Below, piece after piece: positions 42,550 to 51,306 of a stretch of DNA of 64,000 nt; the first letter of the stretch is position 1, and the number at the start of each line of letters is the position of its first letter. The notes beneath the pieces were generated by a model. It was not told the origin of the DNA. It saw nothing but the letters and a program-made list of their open reading frames with translations, and searched no databases. Position numbers and translations under genes: made by a program. The stretch comes from Shewanella pealeana ATCC 700345 (GTDB lineage Bacteria > Pseudomonadota > Gammaproteobacteria > Enterobacterales > Shewanellaceae). The stretch lies in the NCBI RefSeq assembly GCF_000018285.1, contig NC_009901.1, forward strand, positions 991,001-1,055,000. The letters run 5' to 3'.

Positions 42550-42565
42550 TGGCCTAATGCTTGAA
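42550..42565 (+). promoter_or_regulatory. Sigma-54 promoter of glnK-amtB
   Basis: TGGCCTAATGCTTGAA has the -24 TGGC and -12 TTG elements at the correct spacing (consensus TGGCAC-N5-TTGCW) but GA instead of GC at -12. It is about 40 bases before the glnK start and downstream of a perfect NtrC site. Confidence 0.6.
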
Positions 42566-42604
42566 TTATGTTTTAGTAAATTGAAAAAGGAATTGGAGTG
42601 AGTC

Positions 42605-42943
42605 ATGAAATTGGTTAGCGCGATCATTAAGCCATTTAAATTAGACGATGTACGAGAGGCTGTGGCTGGTGTCGGTATTGAAGGCATGACGGTGACAGAG
42701 GTGAAGGGCTTTGGACGTCAAAAAGGTCACACCGAGCTATATCGTGGCGCCGAGTATCAAGTGGATTTCTTACCTAAGGTAAAGCTTGAGATTGCAATTA
42801 AGGCTGACAGGTTAGAGATGCTACTTGAAGCGATAACTGGCGCGGCTCGAACCGGGAAGATAGGTGACGGTAAGATTTTTGTGACAGATCTTGAGCAAGC
42901 TATCCGGATCAGAACTGGCGAACATGATAACGACGCACTTTAA
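42605..42943 (+). CDS. glnK: Nitrogen regulatory protein P-II (GlnK)
   Basis: A 112-residue P-II protein. The T-loop uridylylation tyrosine Y51 is present in RGAEYQVDFLPK, with the B-loop/C-terminal pattern TGKIGDGKIFV. P-II trimers sense 2-oxoglutarate and ATP/ADP, and GlnK plugs AmtB when nitrogen is plentiful. It is immediately upstream of amtB (12 bp), the universal glnK-amtB pairing, which favours GlnK over GlnB. The upstream NtrC and sigma-54 elements indicate induction in nitrogen limitation. Confidence 0.93.
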   Translation: MKLVSAIIKPFKLDDVREAVAGVGIEGMTVTEVKGFGRQKGHTELYRGAEYQVDFLPKVKLEIAIKADRLEMLLEAITGAARTGKIGDGKIFVTDLEQAIRIRTGEHDNDAL

Positions 42944-42955
42944 GGGGATAAGCGA

Positions 42956-44206
42956 ATGGATGATTTAACCAAATTGGGATTGACGGTAACTGAGTTACGC
43001 TTCGCCCTAGATACGTTTTACTTTTTGATTTCAGGTGCACTCGTGATGTGGATGGCGGCGGGATTTGCCATGCTTGAGGCGGGCTTAGTGCGCTCGAAGA
43101 ATACCACAGAGATCCTAACTAAAAATGTCTGCTTGTATTCGATAGCTTGTGTCATGTACCTGATTGTTGGCTATAACATTATGTATGTTGATAACGTCGA
43201 GGGAGGATGGTTTCCCTCATTTGGGTCCTTGATTGGTTCTCAGTCAGAAGGGGCCGACCATGCACTAGAATCTGACTTCTTCTTTCAGGTGGTATTTGTT
43301 GCCACGGCAATGTCTATCGTATCGGGCGCGGTGGCTGAGCGCATGAAACTGTGGGCCTTCTTAATTTTCTCAATCTTTATGACAGCGGTGATCTACCCGG
43401 TTGAAGGCTACTGGACTTGGGGCGGTGGTTTCTTGTCGACGGCTGGCTTCGTCGATTTTGCTGGTAGTGGTATTGTGCATATGGCTGGCGCAGCTGCAGC
43501 GATTTCAGGTGTGTTATTACTAGGTGCTCGTAGAGGTAAATACGGCGCTAATGGTCAAATTAATCCCATTCCAGGTTCAAACTTACCCATGGCAACATTA
43601 GGCATGTTTATCTTGTGGATGGGCTGGTTTGGTTTTAATGGCGGTTCTCAATTGCTGCTATCTGACGCCGAAAATGCTAGCGCGGTGGCTAAGATTTTTG
43701 TTAATACCAACTCTGCGGCGGCTTTCGGTGCGATTTCGGCATTAATAGTATGTCGACTCATCTGGGGCAAGGCGGACTTAACCATGATCTTAAACGGCGC
43801 ATTAGCCGGTCTGGTGGCGATCACCGCCGATCCTTTATCGCCGTCACTAGCTATGGCTGGGGTGATTGGCTTGGCTGCTGGTGGTTTGGTGGTGTTCTCG
43901 ATTGTGGCCTTCGATAGAATTAAGATTGATGATCCTGTTGGGGCTATCTCAGTCCATGGTGTGGCGGGTTTATTAGGCTTAATCTTGGTTCCAGTATCTA
44001 ACAGCGAGGCTTCGTTTTTGACTCAGCTATATGGCGCGGCAGTGATTTTCGCTTGGGTGTTCTTCGCCTCGGCTGCAGTATGGATGGCACTTAAGCTGAC
44101 CATGGGGATCCGTGTTACCGAGGAAGAAGAGTATAACGGCATGGATGCATCCGACTGCGGTATCGACGCATACCCTGAGTTTGTCTCTGTTAAGAGTGGC
44201 AGCTAG
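42956..44206 (+). CDS. amtB: Ammonium transporter AmtB
   Basis: A 416-residue Amt-family channel with about eleven membrane segments. Conserved features are DTFYFLISGALVMWMAAGFAMLEAGLVR, the Phe-lined pore region, FAGSGIVHMAGAAAAISG (twin-histidine region) and DPVGAISVHGVAGLLG. It moves ammonium across the inner membrane when ammonium is scarce. The start has AAGGGG. The protein lacks an obvious cleavable signal peptide, unlike some AmtB proteins. It is co-transcribed with glnK and followed by a terminator. Confidence 0.93.
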   Translation: MDDLTKLGLTVTELRFALDTFYFLISGALVMWMAAGFAMLEAGLVRSKNTTEILTKNVCLYSIACVMYLIVGYNIMYVDNVEGGWFPSFGSLIGSQSEGADHALESDFFFQVVFVATAMSIVSGAVAERMKLWAFLIFSIFMTAVIYPVEGYWTWGGGFLSTAGFVDFAGSGIVHMAGAAAAISGVLLLGARRGKYGANGQINPIPGSNLPMATLGMFILWMGWFGFNGGSQLLLSDAENASAVAKIFVNTNSAAAFGAISALIVCRLIWGKADLTMILNGALAGLVAITADPLSPSLAMAGVIGLAAGGLVVFSIVAFDRIKIDDPVGAISVHGVAGLLGLILVPVSNSEASFLTQLYGAAVIFAWVFFASAAVWMALKLTMGIRVTEEEEYNGMDASDCGIDAYPEFVSVKSGS

Positions 44207-44299
44207 TCATCTCGCAGTTAGATTAATAAGTCAAATAGACTTGGGTAAGGCTATCTTGTGAAGCTGTTTAGCCCAAACATGACTCAAAACAATAGATTA

Positions 44300-44325
44300 A
44301 GACCCCAGTGAAAGCTGGGGTCTTT
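44300..44325 (+). terminator. Terminator after amtB
   Basis: Stem AGACCCCAG-tgaaag-CTGGGGTCTTT about 95 bases past the amtB stop. Confidence 0.75.
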
Positions 44326-44490
44326 GCTTTAAAAGCTATAAACCACGAAGCACTTACTTCGTTTGTGGTTCATTGTTATCCTTCTAAGTCATTGCATGTT
44401 TATCGGAATTTAAGACTCTGCCTTTTCGTATTTAATACACAAGAGATTTAGGCTAAAGTAGATGCAATATTGCTCATTAATGGCTCATTT

Positions 44491-44826
44491 ATGAAAGCGT
44501 TTAATTTTCTGAGTTGTCTACTGCTTACGGTACTAATACCACTTGCAACACTAACAACAAGTGTGAGTGCAGGGCAGGTCGTTGTGCGTAAGTCTAGTGA
44601 ACCTTTCGATGCCTTTGCGGTGAGAGATGAGGTGCAAAGGCAGCATGAATGGCGTGAGGCGTTGCGTTTTCAGCAGCAACTTCAAATCTTACAGGCCTTG
44701 CCTTTAGGTTGTGTGCCTGTGGTCATGCCTTATCGTCACTTCTCTTGCCAAGGTTTATATTACCGCCCCTACCAGAACAAAGAGCTATTTATTCAAATCG
44801 ATCCCCCAAGTATTGAGCTCCCATAG
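44491..44826 (+). CDS. Small exported protein of unknown function
   Basis: 111 residues from ATG 44491; the frame also opens at a TTG 21 bases upstream. It has a Sec signal peptide (FLSCLLLTVLIPLATLTTSVSA, cleavage about residue 26) followed by a soluble domain with two cysteines (LGCVPVV, FSCQGLYY) that could form a disulfide. The tail is Pro/Glu-rich. I do not recognise the family. It lies 119 bp before the TPR lipoprotein gene on the same strand, so a shared envelope function is possible. Confidence 0.6.
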   Translation: MKAFNFLSCLLLTVLIPLATLTTSVSAGQVVVRKSSEPFDAFAVRDEVQRQHEWREALRFQQQLQILQALPLGCVPVVMPYRHFSCQGLYYRPYQNKELFIQIDPPSIELP

Positions 44827-44945
44827 TCTAAGATAGATTAAGCTGAGGGCTCTCTAGAGGATTTACGTTCTGTAACGCATTTATACCTTCGATTGAACTC
44901 TCATGACGTATGCTTAATGCAGAGAATCTTTGCGTAGAGAGTGTG

Positions 44946-46121
44946 ATGAAACGTTCAATTCTGCTACTAATTCTGCAACTAACCCTATGCACGCTGCTAG
45001 TGAGTGGCTGCGCAAGCCAGGGTCTTAAAACGTCTGATGACTTAACTGTTTATTTTCATGATGAGTACTTTAGCCCTGCTCAAGAACTACCTGATGCCGA
45101 CACGCTATTTGAACTGCCCGAAGACGCGCTGAACTCGCTTCGAAGGGAGTTGACTCGTTCAAAGGGCTACCAACATCAATCTAAGGTTATGTTGCATGAG
45201 TGGTTAGCTAATTACATCAATGCGGCGGATGGCGGCTTTCGCTATGCCGATAACGTCACGCGAAGCGCGAGGGATACCTTCGATGATAGAGAGGGTAATT
45301 GTTTGTCATTAGTGGTATTAACGGCGGCTTTGGCAAAGGAGTTAGCAGTTAAGGTAGAGTTTCAAGAGATTGATATTCCGCCCGTGTGGGATAGGCAAGG
45401 TGGCTTCTATCTTGTTAATGGTCATATTAACCTTAAACTTCTGCCTCAAGATAAAGGCAATGTCTTCAATATCTCGACCCAATCGATTCAAATTGACTTC
45501 TTACCAGAACGAGCCATGCAGGGCTATCAAAAGCGTCGAGTGAGCAGAGCGATTGTCGTCTCCATGTTCTATAACAATATAGCGGCCGAAGCGCTTGTTG
45601 AAGGGAATTATGATCGCGCCTATGGGCTGTTAAAGCTTGCACTTAAGCAAGAGGAATTGTTTTTACCTGCGCTAAATACCTTAGCCGTCCTCTACCGATA
45701 TAAAGGATTAGATCAGCAAGCTGAGGTTTTGTATAAATATGTATTGAGTGTGCAGCCTGAAGATATGAATGCCCTTAATAACTACGCCATCATGTTATCG
45801 GCACAAGATCGCTTAGATGAATGGAGTGATGTGCATAAGGTGATGGAGCTGGCACGTATTCGCAACCCTTATTACTACTACGGTATGGCACAGCAGGCTT
45901 ACTTCGATAAAGAATATCAGGATGCACTCATCTGGTATAAGAGGGCAATTGCAAAAGCCGATTATCGCCACGAATTCTATTTTGGTCTGTCTCGTACTTA
46001 TTGGGTCACCGGGGATCTAAGTCGCGCTGAGCAGAGTTTAGAGAAAGCGCTTAAGCTAACGACCGATGAACATAATAAACGCCGTTATCAGGCTAAACTA
46101 CATGCCATGAGAAGTCATTAA
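44946..46121 (+). CDS. TPR lipoprotein with transglutaminase-like domain
   Basis: 391 residues from ATG 44946; an upstream extension is possible but would bury the signal. The signal peptide ends in lipobox VSGC. Residues about 85-175 resemble a transglutaminase/cysteine-protease-like fold: REGNCLSLVVLTAALAKEL with a candidate catalytic Cys and LVNGHINLKLL with a candidate His. At least four TPR-like repeats fill the C-terminal half (AEALVEGNYDRAYGLLKLAL, NTLAVLYRYKGLDQQAEVLY, NNYAIMLSAQDRLDEW, FGLSRTYWVTGDLSRAEQSL). The family is uncharacterised to my knowledge. Confidence 0.72.
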   Translation: MKRSILLLILQLTLCTLLVSGCASQGLKTSDDLTVYFHDEYFSPAQELPDADTLFELPEDALNSLRRELTRSKGYQHQSKVMLHEWLANYINAADGGFRYADNVTRSARDTFDDREGNCLSLVVLTAALAKELAVKVEFQEIDIPPVWDRQGGFYLVNGHINLKLLPQDKGNVFNISTQSIQIDFLPERAMQGYQKRRVSRAIVVSMFYNNIAAEALVEGNYDRAYGLLKLALKQEELFLPALNTLAVLYRYKGLDQQAEVLYKYVLSVQPEDMNALNNYAIMLSAQDRLDEWSDVHKVMELARIRNPYYYYGMAQQAYFDKEYQDALIWYKRAIAKADYRHEFYFGLSRTYWVTGDLSRAEQSLEKALKLTTDEHNKRRYQAKLHAMRSH

Positions 46122-46200
46122 CGCCTTTTCCTCGTATATCGTTAGCGGCAGTATTGTGCTTACGTTCTGAACACAATTGTCATGATACCTCTTCATATAT

Positions 46201-46226
46201 AAGCCTGCTCATTGGCTTGTTTTTTG
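46201..46226 (+). terminator. Terminator after the TPR lipoprotein gene
   Basis: A short stem AAGCC...GGCTT followed by GTTTTTT, about 80 bases past the stop. The region from here to aroG (about 290 bases) is AT-rich leader; no leader peptide or repressor box was recognised. Confidence 0.5.
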
Positions 46227-46426
46227 CGACCCTGAAGGCACAGCTCTGTATGTTGTTTATGTTACAGGGCTCTATTTAAGGTTAAAAATCCGAGTTGTCG
46301 ATAATAATCAGATGTTTCATTGGGCTCTTAAGGTCATTTTGTTATCACTACTATAGATTTGTTTGTCAGTTATCTTCTTTTTAAACAATAGATTAAAAAT
46401 AATTATATGAAATAATAATAACTTGA

Positions 46427-46455
46427 TTGCAATCTGGCTTTTTACTGGATAAATT
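46427..46455 (+). promoter_or_regulatory. Putative sigma-70 promoter of aroG
   Basis: TTGCAA, a 17-base spacer, then TAAATT, about 60 bases before the aroG start. The -35 overlaps the palindrome GATTGCAATC. No TyrR box was recognised. Confidence 0.4.
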
Positions 46456-46515
46456 GAATGCAGTATCGCAATTGAGAGATCTGTATTCATAGGCTAGACG
46501 GAGCTAAGTATTACC

Positions 46516-47571
46516 ATGTATTACCAAAATGATGATGTTCGAATTAATAAGATTAAAGAGTTGTTACCTCCAATTGCTATCTTGGAGCGATTTCCTGCAA
46601 CTGAGAACGCATCGGCTACCGTGTTTAATGCCCGTGAAAATATCCATAACATTTTAGCCAAGCAAGATGACAGGCTATTAGTGGTGATTGGCCCATGTTC
46701 TATTCATGATCCTGTGGCGGCCCTAGAGTATGGTAAGCGTTTAGTCGAACTGCGTGAGCGCTATAAAGATCAGCTTGAAATTGTTATGCGGGTTTACTTT
46801 GAGAAACCTCGTACAACAGTGGGTTGGAAAGGCTTGATTAACGATCCGTACATGGATAACAGCTTCAAACTAAACGATGGTTTGCGTACAGCAAGAAAAT
46901 TGTTGTTAGATCTAAACAATATGGGCTTACCTACAGCAGGAGAGTTCTTAGATATGATCACGCCTCAGTACGTAGCCGATCTTATGTGTTGGGGAGCCAT
47001 TGGGGCACGCACAACTGAGTCTCAAGTTCATCGTGAGTTAGCTTCGGGCCTTTCGAGTCCAGTAGGCTTTAAGAATGGTACCGACGGCACCATAAAGGTG
47101 GCGATCGATGCGATTGGCGCCGCAAGCGCACCGCATCATTTCCTGTCTGTGACTAAGTTTGGTCATTCGGCGATTGTCGAGACCAAGGGAAATCCCGATT
47201 GTCATATCATTTTGCGTGGTGGTAAAGAGCCAAATTACAGCGCCGAACATGTCGCCGATATCAATCTACAACTAGAAAAAGCCGGTCTTGCTAAAAACAT
47301 CATGATCGATTTTAGCCATGCCAATAGCAGTAAGCAGTTCGAACGCCAGATGCTGGTCGCCGAAGATGTGGGTGCTCAGATGGCAAATGGCGATATGTCG
47401 ATCTTCGGCGTAATGGTTGAAAGTAATTTGATTGAAGGTCGTCAGGATCATATTGAAGGCCACTCACTTTGTTATGGCCAAAGTGTGACAGACGCTTGTA
47501 TTGGTTGGCAAGATTCTGAAAAGCTATTAGATATACTTAACGAGAGTATCGTTAAGCGCAGAAATCGATAG
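46516..47571 (+). CDS. aroG: 3-deoxy-7-phosphoheptulonate synthase (AroG type)
   Basis: A 351-residue type I DAHP synthase, joining phosphoenolpyruvate and erythrose-4-phosphate as the first step of the shikimate pathway. It matches E. coli AroG along its length as I recall it, including VVIGPCSIHDPVAA (metal-binding Cys), KPRTTVGWKGLINDP, ARTTESQVHRELASGLS, IDFSHANSSKQ and SITDACIGW-like ending. The N-terminal extension (MYYQNDDVRINKIKELLPP) that carries the feedback site is AroG-like, suggesting phenylalanine inhibition. Single gene between terminators. Confidence 0.93.
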   Translation: MYYQNDDVRINKIKELLPPIAILERFPATENASATVFNARENIHNILAKQDDRLLVVIGPCSIHDPVAALEYGKRLVELRERYKDQLEIVMRVYFEKPRTTVGWKGLINDPYMDNSFKLNDGLRTARKLLLDLNNMGLPTAGEFLDMITPQYVADLMCWGAIGARTTESQVHRELASGLSSPVGFKNGTDGTIKVAIDAIGAASAPHHFLSVTKFGHSAIVETKGNPDCHIILRGGKEPNYSAEHVADINLQLEKAGLAKNIMIDFSHANSSKQFERQMLVAEDVGAQMANGDMSIFGVMVESNLIEGRQDHIEGHSLCYGQSVTDACIGWQDSEKLLDILNESIVKRRNR

Positions 47572-47595
47572 AGTAATGCTAATCAGTATAAATAG

Positions 47596-47622
47596 AAAAA
47601 GGAGGCATTAGCCTCCTTTTTT
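47596..47622. terminator. Terminator after aroG
   Basis: Stem AAAAAGGAGGC-atta-GCCTCCTTTTTT. It is symmetrical and also lies after the convergent 58-residue gene. Confidence 0.85.
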
Positions 47623-47647
47623 GATCAAGTAATTTAATGGGCTAGGA

Positions 47648-47824
47648 TTAAGTTTTCTCTTGCCCGATTAAGTATTCGTTGGCTTTCGCTAAACTGCCAA
47701 AAGAAGCAATTAGATTACTCTGTCCCTTTTCTTGGATCTCAGGGTTTCCTGATTGAGTCATCATCCATATCCATGTTTGGATGAGTGGTAAGGGGGGATA
47801 TTTTGGCTTGGATGAGTCCAGCAT
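47648..47824 (-). CDS. Small conserved-looking protein, 58 residues
   Basis: A short gene on the minus strand encoding a protein that begins MLDSSKPKYPPLPLIQTWI and ends IGQEKT. An excellent ribosome-binding site (AAGGA 8-9 bases before the ATG) and a shared terminator with aroG support it as real. The composition is normal for a soluble protein (Trp, Pro, balanced charge), with no membrane helix and no cysteine. The function is unknown. Confidence 0.65.
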   Translation of the reverse strand: MLDSSKPKYPPLPLIQTWIWMMTQSGNPEIQEKGQSNLIASFGSLAKANEYLIGQEKT

Positions 47825-48156
47825 GTTTGCATCCTTTTTTAGTTAACGTTAAAAGAGCATGTTTCAGCTCTTCTTGCCTGTTTACGCTTAATATTTTTGC
47901 CGAAGAGTATCAAATTCTTTTCTTTGGGTTAACAGAATTTGCGCTACTTAACACAAAATTACCGAGAAAGGTGCAAACTACCCCTTATGGAGAGTCTAAA
48001 GTACACTCAGTCGGGCTAAAGTCGTACGATACCACAGCTTGTTATCTGTGGTCGTTAACTTTTTATAAACATTACTCTGATGTGTTTTGTACTGAATAAA
48101 GCTTACTTAATTGAAAATGAACTTAGTCTGCACTTCTATAGAATTTGGAATTTTAA
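47825..48156. other. Intergenic region before the ABC exporter
   Basis: About 330 bases without a credible gene. One plus-strand frame overlapping the 58-residue gene lacks a ribosome-binding site. A 7-bp hairpin ACCACAG-cttgttat-CTGTGGT is at 48031-48052. Divergent promoters are expected here. Confidence 0.4.
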
Positions 48157-49929
48157 ATGCGTCCCTCTTTATATTTCGATGGTCCAATTGGTAAATTAAA
48201 TTGGCATGTGCTGCGCATGTTATGGCCTTATCTGATCGAGTTTAAACAAAGAGTCGGCTTGGCCTTGCTATGCCTGGTTATTGCAAAATTGGCCAGCGTA
48301 AGCCTGCCGTTTGTTCTTAAAGATCTGGTTGATGGTCTCTCTAACTCATCTGCCAAGGAGCTGATCTCAGTTCCCATCTCTTTAGTCATTGCCTATGGTT
48401 GTATACGCTTACTGAACACCATTATTTCAGAGGTGAGAGATACGCTATTTGGTCGAGTGACAGAGCGAGCTATCCGCCGTTTAGGGATGGCGGTGTTTGA
48501 ACATCTGCATCGTTTGGATATGGCGTTTCATTTAGAGCGCAGAACCGGTGGGCTATCGCGAGATATCGAGCGCGGTACCAGTGGCATGAGCTTCTTGATG
48601 CGCTTTATGGTGTTTAACATAGTGCCGACAATTCTCGAAATCATTCTGGTCGTGGGGATCTTATTTTATAACTACGGCTATGCCTTTGCCGGTGTGACGC
48701 TGATTTCCGTGATGGCCTACGGGGCTTATTCGATCGTAGCTACCGAATGGCGTACTGGCTATGTACGTGATGCAGCTAAAGCCGACTCGGTCTCTAGTAC
48801 CCGAGCTATCGATAGTTTGCTTAACTATGAAACGGTTAAGTATTTCAATAATGAACAGTATGAAGCTAAACAGTATGATGTGGCTTTAGCGCAATGGGAG
48901 GAGGCTAAGCGTAAGAACCGGCTTTCCTTGTTTGCATTAAATGCGGGTCAGGCTTGTATCATCTCGGTGGCGATGACATTGATGTTAGGTATGGCAGCGT
49001 ATGACGTGGTACAAGGCGAGATGACCATAGGTGATTTTGTATTGATCAATGCCTTTATGATGCAGCTATTTATTCCACTTAATTTTTTAGGCTTTGTCTA
49101 TCGAGAGATCCGCGGGGCCTTTGCCAATATCGAGAGGATGTTTGATCTATTGGAGAAAGTACCTTCGATTCAAGACTCGGCTGGCGCGAGTAATCAGCTA
49201 TTGAGTCAAGGTAGGGTGTCATTTGAGCATGTGGGATTTAGTTACGACTCAAGAAAGATTTTAAATGATGTCAGCTTTACTATAGAGACGGGCCAAAAAG
49301 TAGCAATCGTTGGTGATAGTGGCGCGGGGAAGTCGACACTGGTTAAGCTATTATTTCGTTTTTATGATGTGGGCGATGGGCGGATCTGTATCGATGGCCA
49401 TGATATTCGCGCCTTGACACAGAGCTGTTTACGCCAAGCCATAGCGATAGTACCTCAAGATACAGTGCTGTTTAACGATACCTTGATAGAAAATATTCGT
49501 TATGGCCGCCCAGAGGCTACCCGAGAAGAGATAGATGCTGCGATTAAGATGGCACACCTTAGCCAATTTATTGAGAGTCTACCTGAAGGCGGGGAAACGA
49601 AAGTTGGCGAACGAGGCCTAAAGTTGTCCGGTGGTGAAAAGCAACGAGTCGCGATTGCGAGAGCTATCTTGAAGAAGTCCCCCATCTTAGTTTTCGATGA
49701 GGCGACTTCATCTTTAGACAGCCATTCTGAACAGGCAATTTTAACGGCCTTAAAGGAGGTGGCAAAAGGCCATACTAGCTTAGTGATAGCGCATCGACTC
49801 TCGACTGTTGTCGATGCCGACCGTATCATAGTCTTGAGTAAGGGCAGAGTCGTCGAAACGGGTAACCATAGTGAGTTACTCGCTGCGAAAGGCTTCTATG
49901 CCAATCTTTGGCGTGTGCAGCAGGAGTAA
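48157..49929 (+). CDS. ATM1/HMT-type ABC exporter (fused permease and ATPase)
   Basis: A 590-residue half-transporter: a six-helix ABC exporter membrane domain (residues about 25-310) and an ATPase with Walker A GDSGAGKST, Q-loop PQDTVLFNDT, signature LSGGEKQR, Walker B ILVFDEATSS and the H-loop AHRLST. The FNNEQYEAKQYD segment and GHDIRALTQ fit the ATM1-like subfamily, which exports glutathione-linked iron-sulfur or heavy-metal conjugates. An MsbA-like lipid flippase is less likely. It probably works as a homodimer in the inner membrane. Confidence 0.85.
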   Translation: MRPSLYFDGPIGKLNWHVLRMLWPYLIEFKQRVGLALLCLVIAKLASVSLPFVLKDLVDGLSNSSAKELISVPISLVIAYGCIRLLNTIISEVRDTLFGRVTERAIRRLGMAVFEHLHRLDMAFHLERRTGGLSRDIERGTSGMSFLMRFMVFNIVPTILEIILVVGILFYNYGYAFAGVTLISVMAYGAYSIVATEWRTGYVRDAAKADSVSSTRAIDSLLNYETVKYFNNEQYEAKQYDVALAQWEEAKRKNRLSLFALNAGQACIISVAMTLMLGMAAYDVVQGEMTIGDFVLINAFMMQLFIPLNFLGFVYREIRGAFANIERMFDLLEKVPSIQDSAGASNQLLSQGRVSFEHVGFSYDSRKILNDVSFTIETGQKVAIVGDSGAGKSTLVKLLFRFYDVGDGRICIDGHDIRALTQSCLRQAIAIVPQDTVLFNDTLIENIRYGRPEATREEIDAAIKMAHLSQFIESLPEGGETKVGERGLKLSGGEKQRVAIARAILKKSPILVFDEATSSLDSHSEQAILTALKEVAKGHTSLVIAHRLSTVVDADRIIVLSKGRVVETGNHSELLAAKGFYANLWRVQQE

Positions 49930-50057
49930 TCGCCTAAAAAATTGCTTATTATTAAAGTATTATTAAGAAAAGCCTGTTTAGGGTTCAGCATAGGTTCAGT
50001 TTCATGTGTCTATAATCAATCTCAACTTAACGGGACGCTAATACAGAGAAGGTCACA

Positions 50058-50321
50058 ATGAAAAATATACCTATACTCGTACACATTGAAGGACAGGACA
50101 GCAAAGTTAACACCGATTGGCTCGCGATTATGGCGACGCTAAAAAAGCGTGGACTCGAAAATGATGAACTTGAAGTGGTGTATTTTGAATTATGTGCCGG
50201 TATGCGAGTGACAACTCGAGGCTTAGGCCTAGCGAAAGCCAGCCCTATCGATCCATTACAAGGCCTGTTACATGAACCCAAGTTTTCGGCTAGGGATTAT
50301 GCGGGCATGCTAAGTGCTTAA
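50058..50321 (+). CDS. Hypothetical small soluble protein (87 residues)
   Basis: 87 residues beginning MKNIPILVHIEGQDSKVNTDW, with AGAAGG 8-9 bases before the ATG. It has mixed alpha/beta character with one cysteine (FELCAGMRV) and no signal or membrane segment. I do not recognise the family. Normal codon use and a good ribosome-binding site suggest a real gene. It lies 128 bp after the ABC exporter and could be in its transcript. Confidence 0.55.
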   Translation: MKNIPILVHIEGQDSKVNTDWLAIMATLKKRGLENDELEVVYFELCAGMRVTTRGLGLAKASPIDPLQGLLHEPKFSARDYAGMLSA

Positions 50322-50365
50322 GCTATTGACCGATTAAGTTTTTAATCACTTAAGTTTTCAACCGT

Positions 50366-50563
50366 TCAAGTAATTGGCTTACCCATTTTCCAGCCCTCGC
50401 AGATCAGTTTAGCTTGAGGAGAAGGTTCTTTTGTTGGTTTCAATCCAATGATTTTACCTTCTCTAAAGCAGATAAACTCACCTTCAATGTTGGTCATTCG
50501 CTGACAAGTGCTACAACTTGCCGATAGCGGCTTATTGTTTGAAGACGTATTTGAATTGCTCAC
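50366..50563 (-). CDS. Small Cys-rich protein (65 residues)
   Basis: 65 residues from GTG 50563, with GAGGG 9 bases upstream. Four cysteines are spaced C-x2-C (ASCSTCQRM), then FICF and LICEGW, suggesting a small zinc ribbon or iron-sulfur site. The N-terminus is Ser/Asn-rich. The family is not recognised. Confidence 0.55.
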   Translation of the reverse strand: MSNSNTSSNNKPLSASCSTCQRMTNIEGEFICFREGKIIGLKPTKEPSPQAKLICEGWKMGKPIT

Positions 50564-50596
50564 CGTATATCCCTCACTGCTACTTATTACGTCAAA

Positions 50597-51190
50597 TTAA
50601 TCATGTGTAGAAGTTGAAATAACCCTTTTCCCAAAGTGGCTCTGAGTCAGAGTTATCTCTCCAGATTTAGCGATAGAAAGTAGATATAGAGTCCCATATT
50701 GAGCCTCATCAATTGCCGGGATAATCGGCCCGCCTAACGCCTTAATGATAAGTGGGACAGTGTTGGAGTGTCCGGCAATCAGGCTGTTGCCCGAAGTTTG
50801 ATTCACTAGAGTGACCACTGAAGCTACATGAGCCTCCGTTCCAAACTGAGTATCGGCAATAATTACCGGGAGCTTTCTTTGGCTAGCAATGGGATCTAAG
50901 GTCAATTGGGTTCGTTGATAGTTAGAAGCGATAAGCTGAGAGAGTTCGAGTGGTTTCAGCGCTTCACTCAACGCTAGCGCTCTTTGTTGTCCCGCTTCAG
51001 TCAATATTGGGTTACGACTGCCCTCTTCAATTTTTTCAGCATGCCTAACGAGTACCACAATCTTCGTTTGGGAAGTGCTTATAGCGTCAATGACTCCGGA
51101 GTTAATAGGCTGGGCACCACTGGCTAAGCTGGTAATGAATAGTAGCTGCCCCAGCATAACGACTGCGATTGATTTTAGCTGCCATCTCAT
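50597..51190 (-). CDS. Exported histidine-phosphatase family protein
   Basis: A 197-residue phosphoglycerate-mutase-like protein. A signal peptide (VVMLGQLLFITSLASGAQ) precedes the catalytic RHG-type motif VVLVRHAEK (His at about 50). A second Arg lies in NYQRTQLT, an acidic residue in FGTEAH, and the second catalytic His in IAGHSNTVP. It is likely a periplasmic phosphatase of unknown substrate. The start has GGAG 10 bases upstream. It is divergent from fpr. Confidence 0.8.
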   Translation of the reverse strand: MRWQLKSIAVVMLGQLLFITSLASGAQPINSGVIDAISTSQTKIVVLVRHAEKIEEGSRNPILTEAGQQRALALSEALKPLELSQLIASNYQRTQLTLDPIASQRKLPVIIADTQFGTEAHVASVVTLVNQTSGNSLIAGHSNTVPLIIKALGGPIIPAIDEAQYGTLYLLSIAKSGEITLTQSHFGKRVISTSTHD

Positions 51191-51306
51191 AAGTGCACTC
51201 CGATAATACTAACTTGTCTGTTGGCTAGACTATTCTTTCTGAATATGAAATAAAAGCTAATGTAAGTTTAATTGTTCATATTCAGTCAGCTGTTTTAGGA
51301 GGTGCT

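Noticed and set aside
47785..48099. 104-codon plus-strand frame after aroG
   Set aside because: It is antisense to the 58-residue gene at its start, has no ribosome-binding site and gives an unlikely protein.
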